This document shows, piece after piece, positions 27,209-37,743 of a stretch of 64,000 nt of DNA. A model generated the notes under the pieces. The model was given only the letters and a program-made list of their open reading frames with translations. It was not told where the DNA came from and did no database searches. Origin of the DNA: Pseudomonas persica (lineage in GTDB: Bacteria > Pseudomonadota > Gammaproteobacteria > Pseudomonadales > Pseudomonadaceae); NCBI RefSeq assembly GCF_900291015.1, contig NZ_OLKL01000039.1, positions 152,406-216,405 on the forward strand, read 5' to 3'. Both the position numbers and the translations under genes were made by a program. Position 1 is the first letter of the stretch; the number at the start of each line of letters is the position of its first letter.

Positions 27209-27706
27209 ATGAACAGCACGCTTATCCAGACAGACCGTTTCGCCCTGAGCGAAACCGAGCGCTCGGCCATCGAGCACGAAATGCATCACTACGAGGACCC
27301 GCGCGCGGCGTCCATCGAAGCCCTGAAGATCGTCCAGAAGGAACGTGGCTGGGTGCCGGACGGCGCCATCCACGCCATCGGCGAAGTGCTGGGCATCCCG
27401 GCCAGCGACGTCGAAGGTGTCGCCACCTTCTACAGCCAGATCTTCCGTCAGCCGGTCGGCCGCCACATCATCCGTGTGTGCGACAGCATGGTCTGCTACA
27501 TCGGCGGCCATGAATCGGTGGTCAGCCAGATCCAGAGCGAACTGGGCATCGGCCTCGGCCAGACCACCGCGGACGGGCGCTTCACCCTGCTGCCGGTGTG
27601 CTGCCTGGGCAACTGCGACAAAGCCCCGGCGCTGATGATCGACGACGACACCTTCGGTGACGTGCAGCCGGCTGGCGTTTCCAAACTGCTGGAGGGTTAC
27701 GTATGA
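27209..27706 (+). CDS. nuoE: NADH-quinone oxidoreductase subunit E
   Basis: A 165-residue thioredoxin-fold subunit of the NADH-oxidising module with a [2Fe-2S] cluster. Ligands are the pairs in VCDSMVCYIGG and VCCLGNCDKAP. It begins 2 bp after nuoCD and overlaps nuoF by 4 bp (ATGA), suggesting translational coupling. Confidence 0.96.
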   Translation: MNSTLIQTDRFALSETERSAIEHEMHHYEDPRAASIEALKIVQKERGWVPDGAIHAIGEVLGIPASDVEGVATFYSQIFRQPVGRHIIRVCDSMVCYIGGHESVVSQIQSELGIGLGQTTADGRFTLLPVCCLGNCDKAPALMIDDDTFGDVQPAGVSKLLEGYV

Positions 27707-29079
27707 CCATTACTTCCTTCGGCCCGGCCAACCGCATCGCGCGCACGGCCGAAACCCACCCGCTGACCTGGCGCCTGCGAGACGACGGCGAGCCGGTCTG
27801 GCTTGCCGAGTACGAGTCGAAGAACGGCTACGCCGCTGCGCGCAAGGCGCTGGCGCAGATGTCGGCCGACGACATCGTGCAGAGCGTCAAGGACTCCGGC
27901 CTCAAGGGCCGCGGTGGCGCAGGCTTCCCCACTGGCGTGAAGTGGGGCCTGATGCCCAAAGACGAATCCATGAACATCCGCTACCTGCTGTGCAACGCGG
28001 ACGAAATGGAGCCGAATACCTGGAAGGACCGCATGCTGATGGAGCAACAGCCCCATCTGCTGGTCGAGGGCATGCTGATCAGCGCCCGCGCCCTGAAGGC
28101 CTACCGTGGCTACATCTTCCTGCGTGGCGAATACACCACCGCAGCGAAGAACCTCAACCGCGCCATCGACGAAGCCAAGGCCGCCGGCCTGCTGGGCAAG
28201 AACATCCTCGGTAGCGGTTTCGATTTCGAGCTGTTCGTGCACACCGGTGCCGGCCGCTACATCTGCGGTGAAGAAACCGCACTGATCAACTCGCTGGAAG
28301 GCCGCCGCGCCAACCCGCGTTCCAAGCCGCCCTTCCCTGCTGCCGTTGGCGTGTGGGGCAAGCCGACTTGCGTGAACAACGTCGAGACCCTGTGCAACGT
28401 GCCGGCCATCGTCGCCAACGGCAACGACTGGTACAAGTCGCTGGCCCGCGAAGGCAGCGAAGACCACGGCACCAAGCTGATGGGCTTCTCCGGCAAGGTG
28501 AAAAACCCGGGCCTGTGGGAACTGCCGTTCGGCGTCACCGCCCGTGAACTGTTCGAAGACTACGCCGGCGGCATGCGCGACGGCTTCAAGCTCAAGTGCT
28601 GGCAGCCAGGCGGTGCCGGTACCGGCTTCCTGCTGCCAGAGCACCTCGACGCGCAGATGTACGCCGGTGGCATCGCCAAGGTCGGCACCCGTATGGGTAC
28701 CGGTCTGGCCATGGCGGTGGACGACAGCATCAACATGGTTTCGCTGCTGCGCAACATGGAAGAGTTCTTCGCCCGCGAGTCGTGCGGCTGGTGCACCCCA
28801 TGCCGTGACGGCCTGCCGTGGAGCGTGAAGATGCTGCGCGCACTGGAGAAAGGCCAGGGCCGCGCCGAAGACATCGAGACGCTGCTGGGCCTGGTCAACT
28901 TCCTCGGCCCAGGCCGTACCTTCTGCGCTCACGCGCCGGGTGCCGTCGAGCCGCTGGGCAGTGCCATCAAATACTTCCGGTCGGAGTTCGAGGCCGGTGT
29001 CGCTCCCGCTCACGCGGGCGACACCCTGCGCCCGAACCTTCCCGTTAATCAGAGCGGGCCGATCGTGGTCGGCGCATAA
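27703..29079 (+). CDS. nuoF: NADH-quinone oxidoreductase subunit F
   Basis: A 458-residue subunit that binds NADH and FMN and a [4Fe-4S] cluster. NADH-binding glycine loop GLKGRGGAGFPTGVKW, FMN region YICGEETALINSLEG, and cluster motif ESCGWCTPCRDG are all present. It shares ATGA with the nuoE stop. A 132-bp gap follows before nuoG, with a strong hairpin GCCCGC-TCAC-GCGGGC (29178-29193). Confidence 0.97.
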   Translation: MTITSFGPANRIARTAETHPLTWRLRDDGEPVWLAEYESKNGYAAARKALAQMSADDIVQSVKDSGLKGRGGAGFPTGVKWGLMPKDESMNIRYLLCNADEMEPNTWKDRMLMEQQPHLLVEGMLISARALKAYRGYIFLRGEYTTAAKNLNRAIDEAKAAGLLGKNILGSGFDFELFVHTGAGRYICGEETALINSLEGRRANPRSKPPFPAAVGVWGKPTCVNNVETLCNVPAIVANGNDWYKSLAREGSEDHGTKLMGFSGKVKNPGLWELPFGVTARELFEDYAGGMRDGFKLKCWQPGGAGTGFLLPEHLDAQMYAGGIAKVGTRMGTGLAMAVDDSINMVSLLRNMEEFFARESCGWCTPCRDGLPWSVKMLRALEKGQGRAEDIETLLGLVNFLGPGRTFCAHAPGAVEPLGSAIKYFRSEFEAGVAPAHAGDTLRPNLPVNQSGPIVVGA

Positions 29080-29211
29080 CAAGATGATTAGGCGGGTGGT
29101 CCGTGCCACTCGCCAGCTTGCCGGCAGGCCCGAGAAATCGTGGCGTGTCGCAAGCTCACCGATTTCCATTAGCCACGCCCGCTCACGCGGGCCAACGAAG
29201 AACTTTGAACA

Positions 29212-31926
29212 ATGGCCACTATCCACGTAGACGGCAAAGCGCTCGAAGTCAACGGTGCAGACAACCTGTTACAGGCCTGTCTGTCGCTCGGCCTCGACAT
29301 CCCTTATTTCTGCTGGCACCCGGCGCTTGGTAGCGTTGGCGCCTGCCGGCAGTGCGCGGTCAAGCAGTACACCGACGAGAACGACACCCGCGGTCGTATC
29401 GTCATGTCCTGCATGACCCCTGCCTCCGACGGCACCTGGATCTCCATCGACGATGAAGAGTCCAAGGCGTTCCGCGCCAGCGTCGTCGAATGGCTGATGA
29501 CCAACCACCCGCACGACTGCCCGGTGTGCGAGGAAGGCGGTCACTGCCACCTGCAGGACATGACGGTAATGACCGGCCACAACGAGCGCCGCTACCGTTT
29601 CACCAAGCGTACCCACCAGAACCAGGACCTCGGCCCGTTCATCGCCCATGAGATGAACCGCTGCATCGCCTGCTACCGCTGCGTGCGCTACTACAAGGAC
29701 TATGCCGGTGGTACCGACCTGGGCGTGTACGGCGCCCACGACAACGTGTACTTCGGCCGCGTCGAAGACGGTGTGCTGGAAAGCGAATTCTCCGGCAACC
29801 TGACCGAGGTCTGCCCGACCGGCGTGTTCACCGACAAGACCCACTCCGAGCGCTACAACCGCAAGTGGGACATGCAGTTCGCCCCGAGCATCTGCCACGG
29901 CTGCTCCAGCGGCTGCAACATCAGCCCGGGCGAGCGCTACGGCGAACTGCGCCGGGTCGAAAACCGCTTCAACGGTTCGGTCAACCAGTACTTCCTGTGC
30001 GACCGTGGCCGCTTCGGCTACGGCTACGTCAACCGCAAGGATCGCCCGCGTCAGCCACAGCTGGCCGACGGCACCAAGCTGGGCCTGGACGCTGCCCTGG
30101 ACAAGGCCGCCGACCTGCTGCGCGGCCGCACCATCGTCGGTATCGGCTCGCCGCGCGCCAGCCTGGAAAGCAACTACGGCCTGCGTGAGCTGGTCGGTGC
30201 CGAGTACTTCTACTCGGGTATGGAAGCCGGCGAACTGGCCCGCGTACGCCTGGCCCTGAACGTGCTGAACAACAGCCCGCTGCCGGTTCCGACCCTGCGC
30301 GACATCGAAGACCACGACGCCGTGTTCGTGCTCGGTGAAGACCTCACCCAGACCGCTGCCCGCATTGCCCTGGCCGTGCGCCAGGCCACCAAGGGCAAGG
30401 CCGAGGCCATGGCCGAAGCGATGAAAGTGCAGCCGTGGCTCGACGCCGCCGTGAAGAACATCGGCCAGCACGCACTGTACCCGCTGTTCATCGCTTCGCT
30501 GGCTGAAACCAAGCTGGACGACGTCGCCGAAGAATGCGTGCACGCCGCCCCGGCCGACCTGGCCCGCATCGGCTTCGCCGTGGCCCACGCCATCGACCCG
30601 AGCGCCCCTGCCGTCGAAGGCCTGGACGCCGAAGCGCAAGCCCTGGCCCAGCGCATCGCCGACGCCCTGGTCGCCGCCAAGCGCCCACTGGTTGTATCCG
30701 GTACCTCGCTGGCCGACCCGGCGCTGATCGAAGCCGCCGCCAACATCGCCAAGGCGCTGAAGCTGCGCGAGAAGAACGGCTCGCTGAGCCTGGTGGTGCC
30801 TGAAGCCAACAGCCTTGGCCTGGCCATGCTTGGTGGCGAATCGGTCGACGCAGCACTGGACGCGGTCATCAGCGGCAAGGCCGATGCCATCGTCGTACTG
30901 GAAAACGACCTGTACACCCGCGTACCGGCTGCCAAGGTCGACGCTGCCCTGGCTGCGGCCAAGGTAGTGATCGTCGCCGACCACTCGAAAACCCCGACGG
31001 TCGACCGCGCCCACCTGGTGCTGCCGGCTGCCTCGTTCGCCGAAGGCGACGGCACCCTGGTCAGCCAGGAAGGCCGTGCCCAGCGCTTCTTCCAGGTGTT
31101 CGACCCGCAGTACCTGGACAGCAGCATCCTGGTCCACGAAGGCTGGCGCTGGATGCACGCCCTGCGTGCCACCCTGCTGAACAAACCGGTCGACTGGACC
31201 CAGCTGGACCACGTCACCAGCGCCTGCGCCGAAGCCGCCCCGCAACTGGCCGGCATCGTCAACGCAGCGCCGTCCGCCGCGTTCCGCATCAAGGGCATGA
31301 AACTGGCCCGTGAGCCGCTGCGCTACTCCGGCCGTACCGCCATGCGCGCCAACATCAGCGTGCACGAGCCGCGTACCCCGCAAGACAAGGACACCGCGTT
31401 CGCCTTCTCCATGGAAGGCTACTCGGGCTCTGCCGAACCGCGCCAGCAGGTGCCGTTCGCCTGGTCGCCGGGCTGGAACTCGCCGCAAGCCTGGAACAAG
31501 TTCCAGGACGAGGTCGGTGGCCATCTGCGTGCCGGTGACCCGGGCGTACGCCTGATCGAATCGCAAGGCGACCGCCTGCACTGGTTCAACGCCATTCCGG
31601 GCGCCTTCAACCCGGCCCGTGGCAGCTGGACTGCCGTGCCGTTCTTCCACCTGTTCGGCAGCGAAGAAAGCTCCTCGCGCGCCGCCCCGGTGCAAGAGCG
31701 CATCCCGGCAGCCTATGTGGCCCTGGCCAAGTCCGAAGCCGACCGCCTGGGCGTCAACGACGGTGCCCTGCTGAGCCTGAACGTGGCCGGTGTGGCCCTG
31801 CGCCTGCCGCTGCGTATCAATGAAGAGCTGGGCGCTGGCCTGGTCGCGTTGCCGAAAGGCCTGGCCGGCATTCCGCCTGCCATCTTCGGTGCATCCGTCG
31901 AAGGTCTGCAGGAGGCAGCACAATGA
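29212..31926 (+). CDS. nuoG: NADH-quinone oxidoreductase subunit G
   Basis: The 904-residue largest subunit. The N-terminal ferredoxin domain ([2Fe-2S]) has YFCWHPALGSVGACRQC. Next come His/Cys ligands in HPHDCPVCEEGGHCHLQD and the [4Fe-4S] pair MNRCIACYRCVRYYKD. The additional cluster motif CHGCSSGCNISPGER (the N7-type site) is retained. The rest is the molybdopterin-oxidoreductase-like domain without cofactor. Its ribosome site is weak (GAAG). Its stop overlaps the nuoH start (ATGA). Confidence 0.97.
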   Translation: MATIHVDGKALEVNGADNLLQACLSLGLDIPYFCWHPALGSVGACRQCAVKQYTDENDTRGRIVMSCMTPASDGTWISIDDEESKAFRASVVEWLMTNHPHDCPVCEEGGHCHLQDMTVMTGHNERRYRFTKRTHQNQDLGPFIAHEMNRCIACYRCVRYYKDYAGGTDLGVYGAHDNVYFGRVEDGVLESEFSGNLTEVCPTGVFTDKTHSERYNRKWDMQFAPSICHGCSSGCNISPGERYGELRRVENRFNGSVNQYFLCDRGRFGYGYVNRKDRPRQPQLADGTKLGLDAALDKAADLLRGRTIVGIGSPRASLESNYGLRELVGAEYFYSGMEAGELARVRLALNVLNNSPLPVPTLRDIEDHDAVFVLGEDLTQTAARIALAVRQATKGKAEAMAEAMKVQPWLDAAVKNIGQHALYPLFIASLAETKLDDVAEECVHAAPADLARIGFAVAHAIDPSAPAVEGLDAEAQALAQRIADALVAAKRPLVVSGTSLADPALIEAAANIAKALKLREKNGSLSLVVPEANSLGLAMLGGESVDAALDAVISGKADAIVVLENDLYTRVPAAKVDAALAAAKVVIVADHSKTPTVDRAHLVLPAASFAEGDGTLVSQEGRAQRFFQVFDPQYLDSSILVHEGWRWMHALRATLLNKPVDWTQLDHVTSACAEAAPQLAGIVNAAPSAAFRIKGMKLAREPLRYSGRTAMRANISVHEPRTPQDKDTAFAFSMEGYSGSAEPRQQVPFAWSPGWNSPQAWNKFQDEVGGHLRAGDPGVRLIESQGDRLHWFNAIPGAFNPARGSWTAVPFFHLFGSEESSSRAAPVQERIPAAYVALAKSEADRLGVNDGALLSLNVAGVALRLPLRINEELGAGLVALPKGLAGIPPAIFGASVEGLQEAAQ

Positions 31927-32930
31927 GCTGGTTCACCCCCGAAGTGATCGATGTGATCCTCACCGTGCTGCGGGCCATCGTGGTCCTGCTGGCGGTGGTG
32001 GTCTGCGGCGCACTGCTCAGCTTCGTCGAGCGCCGCCTGCTGGGCTGGTGGCAGGACCGTTACGGTCCGAACCGCGTCGGCCCGTTCGGCATGTTCCAGA
32101 TCGCTGCCGATATGCTGAAGATGTTCTTCAAGGAAGACTGGAACCCACCCTTCGTCGACCGCGTGATCTTCACCCTGGCACCGGTAGTGGCCATGAGCGC
32201 CCTGCTGATCGCCTTCGTGGTCATCCCGATCACCCCGACCTGGGGCGTTGCCGACCTGAACATCGGCCTGCTGTTCTTCTTCGCCATGGCCGGCCTGTCG
32301 GTCTACGCGGTACTGTTCGCCGGCTGGTCGTCGAACAACAAGTACGCCCTGCTGGGCAGCTTGCGTGCCTCGGCACAGACCGTGTCGTACGAAGTGTTCC
32401 TGGGCCTGGCGCTGATGGGCGTGGTGGTGCAGGTGGGCTCGTTCAACATGCGCGACATCGTTGAATACCAGGCGCAGAACCTGTGGTTCATCATTCCGCA
32501 GTTCTTCGGCTTCTGTACCTTCTTCATCGCTGGCGTCGCCGTGACTCACCGTCACCCGTTCGACCAGCCAGAAGCAGAGCAGGAACTGGCCGACGGCTAC
32601 CACATCGAGTATGCCGGCATGAAATGGGGCATGTTCTTCGTTGGTGAGTACATCGGCATCATCCTCATCTCGGCGCTGCTGGTAACCCTGTTCTTCGGCG
32701 GCTGGCACGGCCCGTTCGGCATCCTGCCGCAACTGTCGTTCCTGTGGTTCGCACTGAAGACCGCGTTCTTCATCATGCTGTTCATCCTGCTGCGCGCCTC
32801 GATTCCGCGCCCACGTTATGACCAGGTGATGGACTTCAGCTGGAAGTTCTGCCTGCCGCTGACCCTGATCAATTTGCTGGTGACCGCTGCGATCGTGCTC
32901 TACAACACGCCAGCCGTCGCGGCCCAGTGA
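31923..32930 (+). CDS. nuoH: NADH-quinone oxidoreductase subunit H
   Basis: A 335-residue membrane subunit at the arm junction that helps form the quinone chamber. Eight hydrophobic helices. Conserved loops FVERRLLGWWQDRYGPNRVGPFG and ADMLKMFFKEDW near the start, and the acidic loop PFDQPEAEQELADGYHIEY in the middle, are family hallmarks. Overlaps nuoG by 4 bp. Confidence 0.96.
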   Translation: MSWFTPEVIDVILTVLRAIVVLLAVVVCGALLSFVERRLLGWWQDRYGPNRVGPFGMFQIAADMLKMFFKEDWNPPFVDRVIFTLAPVVAMSALLIAFVVIPITPTWGVADLNIGLLFFFAMAGLSVYAVLFAGWSSNNKYALLGSLRASAQTVSYEVFLGLALMGVVVQVGSFNMRDIVEYQAQNLWFIIPQFFGFCTFFIAGVAVTHRHPFDQPEAEQELADGYHIEYAGMKWGMFFVGEYIGIILISALLVTLFFGGWHGPFGILPQLSFLWFALKTAFFIMLFILLRASIPRPRYDQVMDFSWKFCLPLTLINLLVTAAIVLYNTPAVAAQ

Positions 32931-32941
32931 GGATTTGACCC

Positions 32942-33490
32942 ATGTTCAAGTATATCGGCGACATCGTTAAGGGCACCGGCACCCAGCTGCGCAGCCTGGC
33001 AATGGTGTTCTCCCACGGGTTCCGCAAGCGCGACACCCTGCAGTACCCCGAAGAACCCGTGTACCTGCCGCCGCGCTACCGCGGCCGCATCGTCCTCACC
33101 CGCGACCCCGACGGCGAAGAGCGCTGCGTAGCGTGCAACCTCTGCGCGGTGGCCTGCCCGGTTGGCTGCATCTCGCTGCAGAAGGCCGAGACCGAGGACG
33201 GCCGCTGGTACCCGGAGTTCTTCCGCATCAACTTCTCGCGCTGCATCTTCTGCGGCCTGTGTGAAGAAGCGTGCCCGACCACCGCGATCCAGCTGACTCC
33301 GGATTTCGAAATGGCCGAGTTCAAGCGTCAGGACCTGGTGTACGAGAAAGAAGATCTGCTGATCTCCGGCCCCGGCAAGAACCCTGACTACAACTTCTAC
33401 CGTGTTGCCGGTATGGCGATCGCTGGCAAGCCAAAGGGCTCTGCACAGAACGAAGCCGAGCCGATCAACGTGAAGAGCTTGCTCCCATAA
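32942..33490 (+). CDS. nuoI: NADH-quinone oxidoreductase subunit I
   Basis: A 182-residue peripheral subunit with two [4Fe-4S] clusters (N6a/N6b). Ligand motifs are CVACNLCAVACP and CIFCGLCEEACP. The N-terminal amphipathic helix region (FKYIGDIVKGTGTQLRSLAMVF) docks it on the membrane arm. It lies 11 bp after nuoH and 10 bp before nuoJ. Confidence 0.97.
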   Translation: MFKYIGDIVKGTGTQLRSLAMVFSHGFRKRDTLQYPEEPVYLPPRYRGRIVLTRDPDGEERCVACNLCAVACPVGCISLQKAETEDGRWYPEFFRINFSRCIFCGLCEEACPTTAIQLTPDFEMAEFKRQDLVYEKEDLLISGPGKNPDYNFYRVAGMAIAGKPKGSAQNEAEPINVKSLLP

Positions 33491-33500
33491 GGACAGAAAG

Positions 33501-34001
33501 ATGGAATTCGCTTTCTACTTCGCATCCGGGATCGCCGTGGTCTCCACCCTTCGGGTGGTGACCGGCACCAACCCCGTGCACGCCTTGCTTTACCTGATCA
33601 TTTCGCTGATTTCCGTGGCCATGATCTTCTTCGCCCTGGGTGCGCCGTTCGCCGGCGCCCTGGAAGTGATCGCCTACGCCGGCGCCATCATGGTGCTGTT
33701 CGTGTTCGTGGTGATGATGCTCAACCTCGGGCCGGCTTCGGTCGCCCAGGAACGGGGCTGGCTCAAGCCCGGTATCTGGGCGGGGCCGGTGATCCTCGCT
33801 GCCCTGCTGCTGCTGGAGCTGCTGTACGTGCTGTTCGTCACCCCGAGCGGCGCCGGCATCAGCGGTACCACCGTGGGCCCGAAAGCAGTCGGCATCAGCC
33901 TGTTCGGCCCCTACCTGCTGGTGGTCGAACTGGCGTCGATGCTGCTGCTGGCCGCGGCCGTCACCGCCTTCCACCTGGGCCGCAACGAGGCGAAGGAGTA
34001 A
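33501..34001 (+). CDS. nuoJ: NADH-quinone oxidoreductase subunit J
   Basis: A 166-residue membrane subunit with five hydrophobic helices. The signature region LEVIAYAGAIMVLFVFVVMMLNLG (helix 3, which carries the pi-bulge in solved complexes) is intact. It forms the proton path with NuoA/K/H. It is 3 bp from nuoK. Confidence 0.96.
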   Translation: MEFAFYFASGIAVVSTLRVVTGTNPVHALLYLIISLISVAMIFFALGAPFAGALEVIAYAGAIMVLFVFVVMMLNLGPASVAQERGWLKPGIWAGPVILAALLLLELLYVLFVTPSGAGISGTTVGPKAVGISLFGPYLLVVELASMLLLAAAVTAFHLGRNEAKE

Positions 34002-34004
34002 ATC

Positions 34005-34313
34005 ATGGGTGCTATCCCTCTCGAGCATGGTCTGGCAGTCGCCGGCATCCTGTTCTGCTTAGGTCTGGTTGGCCTGATGGTCCGCCGCAACATTCTCTTC
34101 GTGCTCATGAGCCTGGAAGTCATGATGAACGCCTCTGCCCTGGCGTTCATCGTCGCCGGTGCCCGTTGGGTCCAGCCCGACGGCCAGGTGATGTTCATTC
34201 TGGTGATCAGCCTGGCAGCCGCCGAGGCCAGTATTGGCCTGGCCATCCTGCTGCAGCTGTATCGCCGCTTCCACACTCTCGACATCGATGCTGCCAGTGA
34301 GATGCGCGGATGA
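34005..34313 (+). CDS. nuoK: NADH-quinone oxidoreductase subunit K
   Basis: A 102-residue subunit with three transmembrane helices related to MrpC. The helix-2 glutamate in [15 protein letters not shown] and the helix-3 region [17 protein letters not shown] hold the conserved proton-path glutamates. Its stop overlaps the nuoL start by 4 bp (ATGA). Confidence 0.96.
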
Positions 34314-36163
34314 ACCTTCTCTTCCTGACTTTCGTCTTCCCCCTCGTCGGCTTCCTGCTGCTGTCGTTCGCGCGCGGGCGGTTCTCGGAGAACCTGTCGG
34401 CCCTGATCGGCGTCGGCTCGGTAGGCCTTTCGGCCGCCACCGCCGCCTACGTCATCTGGCAATTCAACGTCGCCCCGCCTGAAGGCGGCGCGTACAGCCA
34501 GCTGCTGTGGCAGTGGATGTCGGTGGACGGCTTCGCGCCGAACTTCACCCTGTACCTGGACGGCCTGTCGGTCACCATGCTCGGCGTGGTCACCGGTGTC
34601 GGCTTCCTGATCCACCTGTTCGCCTCCTGGTACATGCGTGGCGAAGCCGGCTACTCGCGCTTCTTCGCGTACACCAACCTGTTCATCGCCAGCATGCTGT
34701 TCCTGGTGCTGGGCGACAACCTGCTGTTCATCTACTTCGGCTGGGAAGGCGTGGGCCTGTGCTCGTACCTGTTGATCGGTTTCTACTACAGCAACCGCAA
34801 CAACGGTAACGCGGCACTCAAGGCGTTCATCGTCACCCGTATCGGCGACGTGTTCATGGCCATCGGCCTGTTCATCCTGTTCGTCCAGCTGGGTACCCTG
34901 AACGTGCAGGAACTGCTGGTGCTGGCCCCGCAGAAATTCCAGGCTGGCGACACCTGGATGGTCCTGGCAACGCTGATGCTGCTGGGTGGTGCGGTCGGTA
35001 AATCGGCCCAGCTGCCACTGCAGACCTGGCTGGCCGACGCAATGGCCGGCCCGACCCCGGTCTCCGCGCTGATCCACGCAGCAACCATGGTGACCGCGGG
35101 TGTGTACCTGATCGCCCGTACCAATGGCCTGTTCCTGCTGGCGCCGGACATCCTGCACCTGGTAGGCGTGGTCGGTGGCGTGACCCTGGTACTGGCCGGC
35201 TTCGCCGCGCTGGTGCAGACCGACATCAAGCGTATCCTCGCCTACTCGACCATGAGCCAGATCGGCTACATGTTCCTGGCCCTGGGCGTTGGCGCCTGGG
35301 ACGCGGCGATCTTCCACCTGATGACCCACGCTTTCTTCAAGGCCCTGCTGTTCCTTGCCTCCGGTGCGGTGATCGTTGCCTGCCACCACGAGCAGGACAT
35401 CTTCAAGATGGGTGGCCTGTGGAAGAAACTGCCGCTGGCCTACGCCAGCTTCGTGGTTGGTGGCGCAGCCCTGGCTGCCCTGCCGATCGTCACCGTGGGC
35501 TTCTACTCCAAGGACGAGATCCTCTGGGAAGCCTTCGCCAGCGGCAACACCGGCCTGCTGTACGCCGGCCTGGTCGGTGCGTTCATGACCTCGCTGTACA
35601 CCTTCCGCCTGATCTTCATCGCCTTCCACGGCGAAGCCAAGACCGAAGCCCACGCAGGCCACGGCATCAGCCACTGGCTGCCGCTGGGCGTGCTGATCGT
35701 GCTGTCGACCTTCGTCGGCGCCTGGATCACCCCGCCGCTGGCAGGTGTACTGCCTGAAAGCGCCGGCCACGCCGGTGGCGAAGCCAAGCACGCGCTGGAG
35801 ATGACCTCGGGTGCCATCGCCATCGCCGGTATCCTGCTGTCGGCCCTGCTGTTCCTGGGCAAGCGCCGCTTCGTCAGCGCCGTGGCCAACAGCGGCATCG
35901 GTCGTGTCCTGTCGGCCTGGTGGTTCGCTGCCTGGGGCTTCGACTGGATCTACGACAAGCTCTTCGTCAAACCGTACCTGCTGATCAGCCACATCCTGCG
36001 CAAGGACCCGGTTGACCGCACCATTGGCCTGATTCCCCGGATGGCGCGTGGCGGCCACGTCGCCATGAGCAAGACCGAGACTGGCCAACTGCGCTGGTAC
36101 ACCGCCTCTATCGCCGTGGGTGCCGTGCTGGTGCTCGGTGCCGTGGTAGTGGCTGCGGTATGA
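34310..36163 (+). CDS. nuoL: NADH-quinone oxidoreductase subunit L
   Basis: The 617-residue distal antiporter-like proton pump with about 16 hydrophobic helices and the long lateral helix at the C-terminus. Key residues are within [52 protein letters not shown] (pump lysine and broken helix), and [14 protein letters not shown]. Overlaps nuoK by 4 bp. Confidence 0.97.
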
Positions 36164-36203
36164 CTATGAATCTTGCGACTTTGCCAAAGGAAACCAACCC
36201 GTC

Positions 36204-37736
36204 ATGATTTTGCCTTGGCTGATCCTGATCCCCTTCATCGGCGGCTTCCTGTGCTGGCTGGGTGAGCGCTTCGGCGCCACCCTGCCGCGCTGGATCGCGC
36301 TGCTGACCATGTCCCTGCTGCTCGGCATCGGCCTGTGGCTGTGGGCTCACGGCGACTACACCCTCGCCCCTGCTCCGGGCGCCGAACCGGCCTGGGCCCT
36401 GGAATACAAAATCCAGTGGATCCAGCGCTTCGGCATCAGCATCCACCTGGCCCTCGACGGCCTGTCGCTGCTGATGATCCTGCTCACCGGCCTGCTCGGT
36501 GTGCTGTCGGTACTGTGCTCCTGGAAAGAAATCCAGCGTCACGTCGGCTTCTTCCACCTCAACCTGATGTGGATCCTCGGCGGCGTGGTCGGTGTGTTCC
36601 TGGCCCTGGACCTGTTCCTGTTCTTCTTCTTCTGGGAAATGATGCTGGTGCCGATGTATTTCCTCATCGCGCTCTGGGGTCACAGCTCCTCGGACGGCAA
36701 GAAGACCCGGATCTACGCCGCTACCAAGTTCTTCATCTTCACCCAGGCCAGCGGCCTGATCATGCTGGTGGCGATCCTTGGCCTGGTACTGGTCAACTAC
36801 AACACCACCGGCGTACTCACCTTCAACTACAGCGACCTACTCAAGGCCGAGCTGCCGGCTGGCGTGGAATACGTGCTGATGCTGGGCTTCTTCATCGCCT
36901 TCGCGGTGAAACTGCCGGTAGTGCCGTTCCACTCCTGGCTGCCTGACGCTCACGCCCAGGCACCGACCGCAGGTTCCGTGGACCTGGCCGGTATCTTGCT
37001 GAAGACTGCGGCCTACGGCCTGCTGCGCTTCGCCCTGCCGCTGTTCCCGAACGCTTCGGCCGAGTTCGCGCCAATCGCCATGACCCTGGGCCTGATCGGC
37101 ATCTTCTACGGTGCCTTCCTGGCCTTCGCGCAAACCGACATCAAGCGCCTGGTCGCCTTCTCCAGCGTCTCGCACATGGGCTTCGTGCTGATCGGTATCT
37201 ACTCCGGCAGCCAGCAGGCCCTGCAAGGCGCGGTGATCCAGATGCTGGCCCACGGCCTGTCGGCTGCCGCGCTGTTCATCCTGGCCGGCCAGCTGTACGA
37301 GCGCCTGCACACCCGTGACATGCGCCAGATGGGTGGCCTGTGGCACCGCATCGCCTACCTGCCGGCCATCAGCCTGTTCTTCGCCGCCGCCTCCCTGGGC
37401 CTGCCCGGTACCGGCAACTTCGTCGGCGAGTTCCTGATCCTGATCGGCAGCTTCGCCAGCGTGCCGTGGATCACCGTGATCGCCACCACTGGCCTGGTAT
37501 TCGGTTCGGTGTACTCGCTGATCATGATCCACCGCGCCTACTTCGGCCCGGCCAAGACCGAGGCCGTGCTGGCCGGCATGGACGGTCGCGAGCTGATCAT
37601 GGTCCTGGGTCTGGCAGTACTGCTGATCCTGCTGGGCGTGTATCCGCAGCCGTTCCTCGATACCTCTGCCGCCACCATGAGTGGTGTGCAGCAGTGGCTC
37701 GGTTCCGCTTTCACTCAACTCGCTTCGGCCCGGTAA
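36204..37736 (+). CDS. nuoM: NADH-quinone oxidoreductase subunit M
   Basis: A 510-residue antiporter-like proton pump with about 14 helices. It has FFWEMMLVPMYFLI (conserved Glu on helix 5), VKLPVVPFHSWLPDAHAQAPTAGSVDLAGILLK (Lys on helix 7 region), and LFYxAFLAFAQTDIKRLVAFSSVSHMGF. 40 bp separate it from nuoL and 7 bp from nuoN. Confidence 0.97.
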   Translation: MILPWLILIPFIGGFLCWLGERFGATLPRWIALLTMSLLLGIGLWLWAHGDYTLAPAPGAEPAWALEYKIQWIQRFGISIHLALDGLSLLMILLTGLLGVLSVLCSWKEIQRHVGFFHLNLMWILGGVVGVFLALDLFLFFFFWEMMLVPMYFLIALWGHSSSDGKKTRIYAATKFFIFTQASGLIMLVAILGLVLVNYNTTGVLTFNYSDLLKAELPAGVEYVLMLGFFIAFAVKLPVVPFHSWLPDAHAQAPTAGSVDLAGILLKTAAYGLLRFALPLFPNASAEFAPIAMTLGLIGIFYGAFLAFAQTDIKRLVAFSSVSHMGFVLIGIYSGSQQALQGAVIQMLAHGLSAAALFILAGQLYERLHTRDMRQMGGLWHRIAYLPAISLFFAAASLGLPGTGNFVGEFLILIGSFASVPWITVIATTGLVFGSVYSLIMIHRAYFGPAKTEAVLAGMDGRELIMVLGLAVLLILLGVYPQPFLDTSAATMSGVQQWLGSAFTQLASAR

Positions 37737-37743
37737 GAGCGCT

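Noticed and set aside
29269..31923. An 884-codon open frame on the minus strand opposite nuoG
   Set aside because: Antisense shadow of nuoG caused by high GC at third positions; no domain or start signal. The same holds for long antisense frames opposite nuoCD, nuoF, nuoL, nuoM, nuoN, the TonB receptor and the kinase-PLP fusion.
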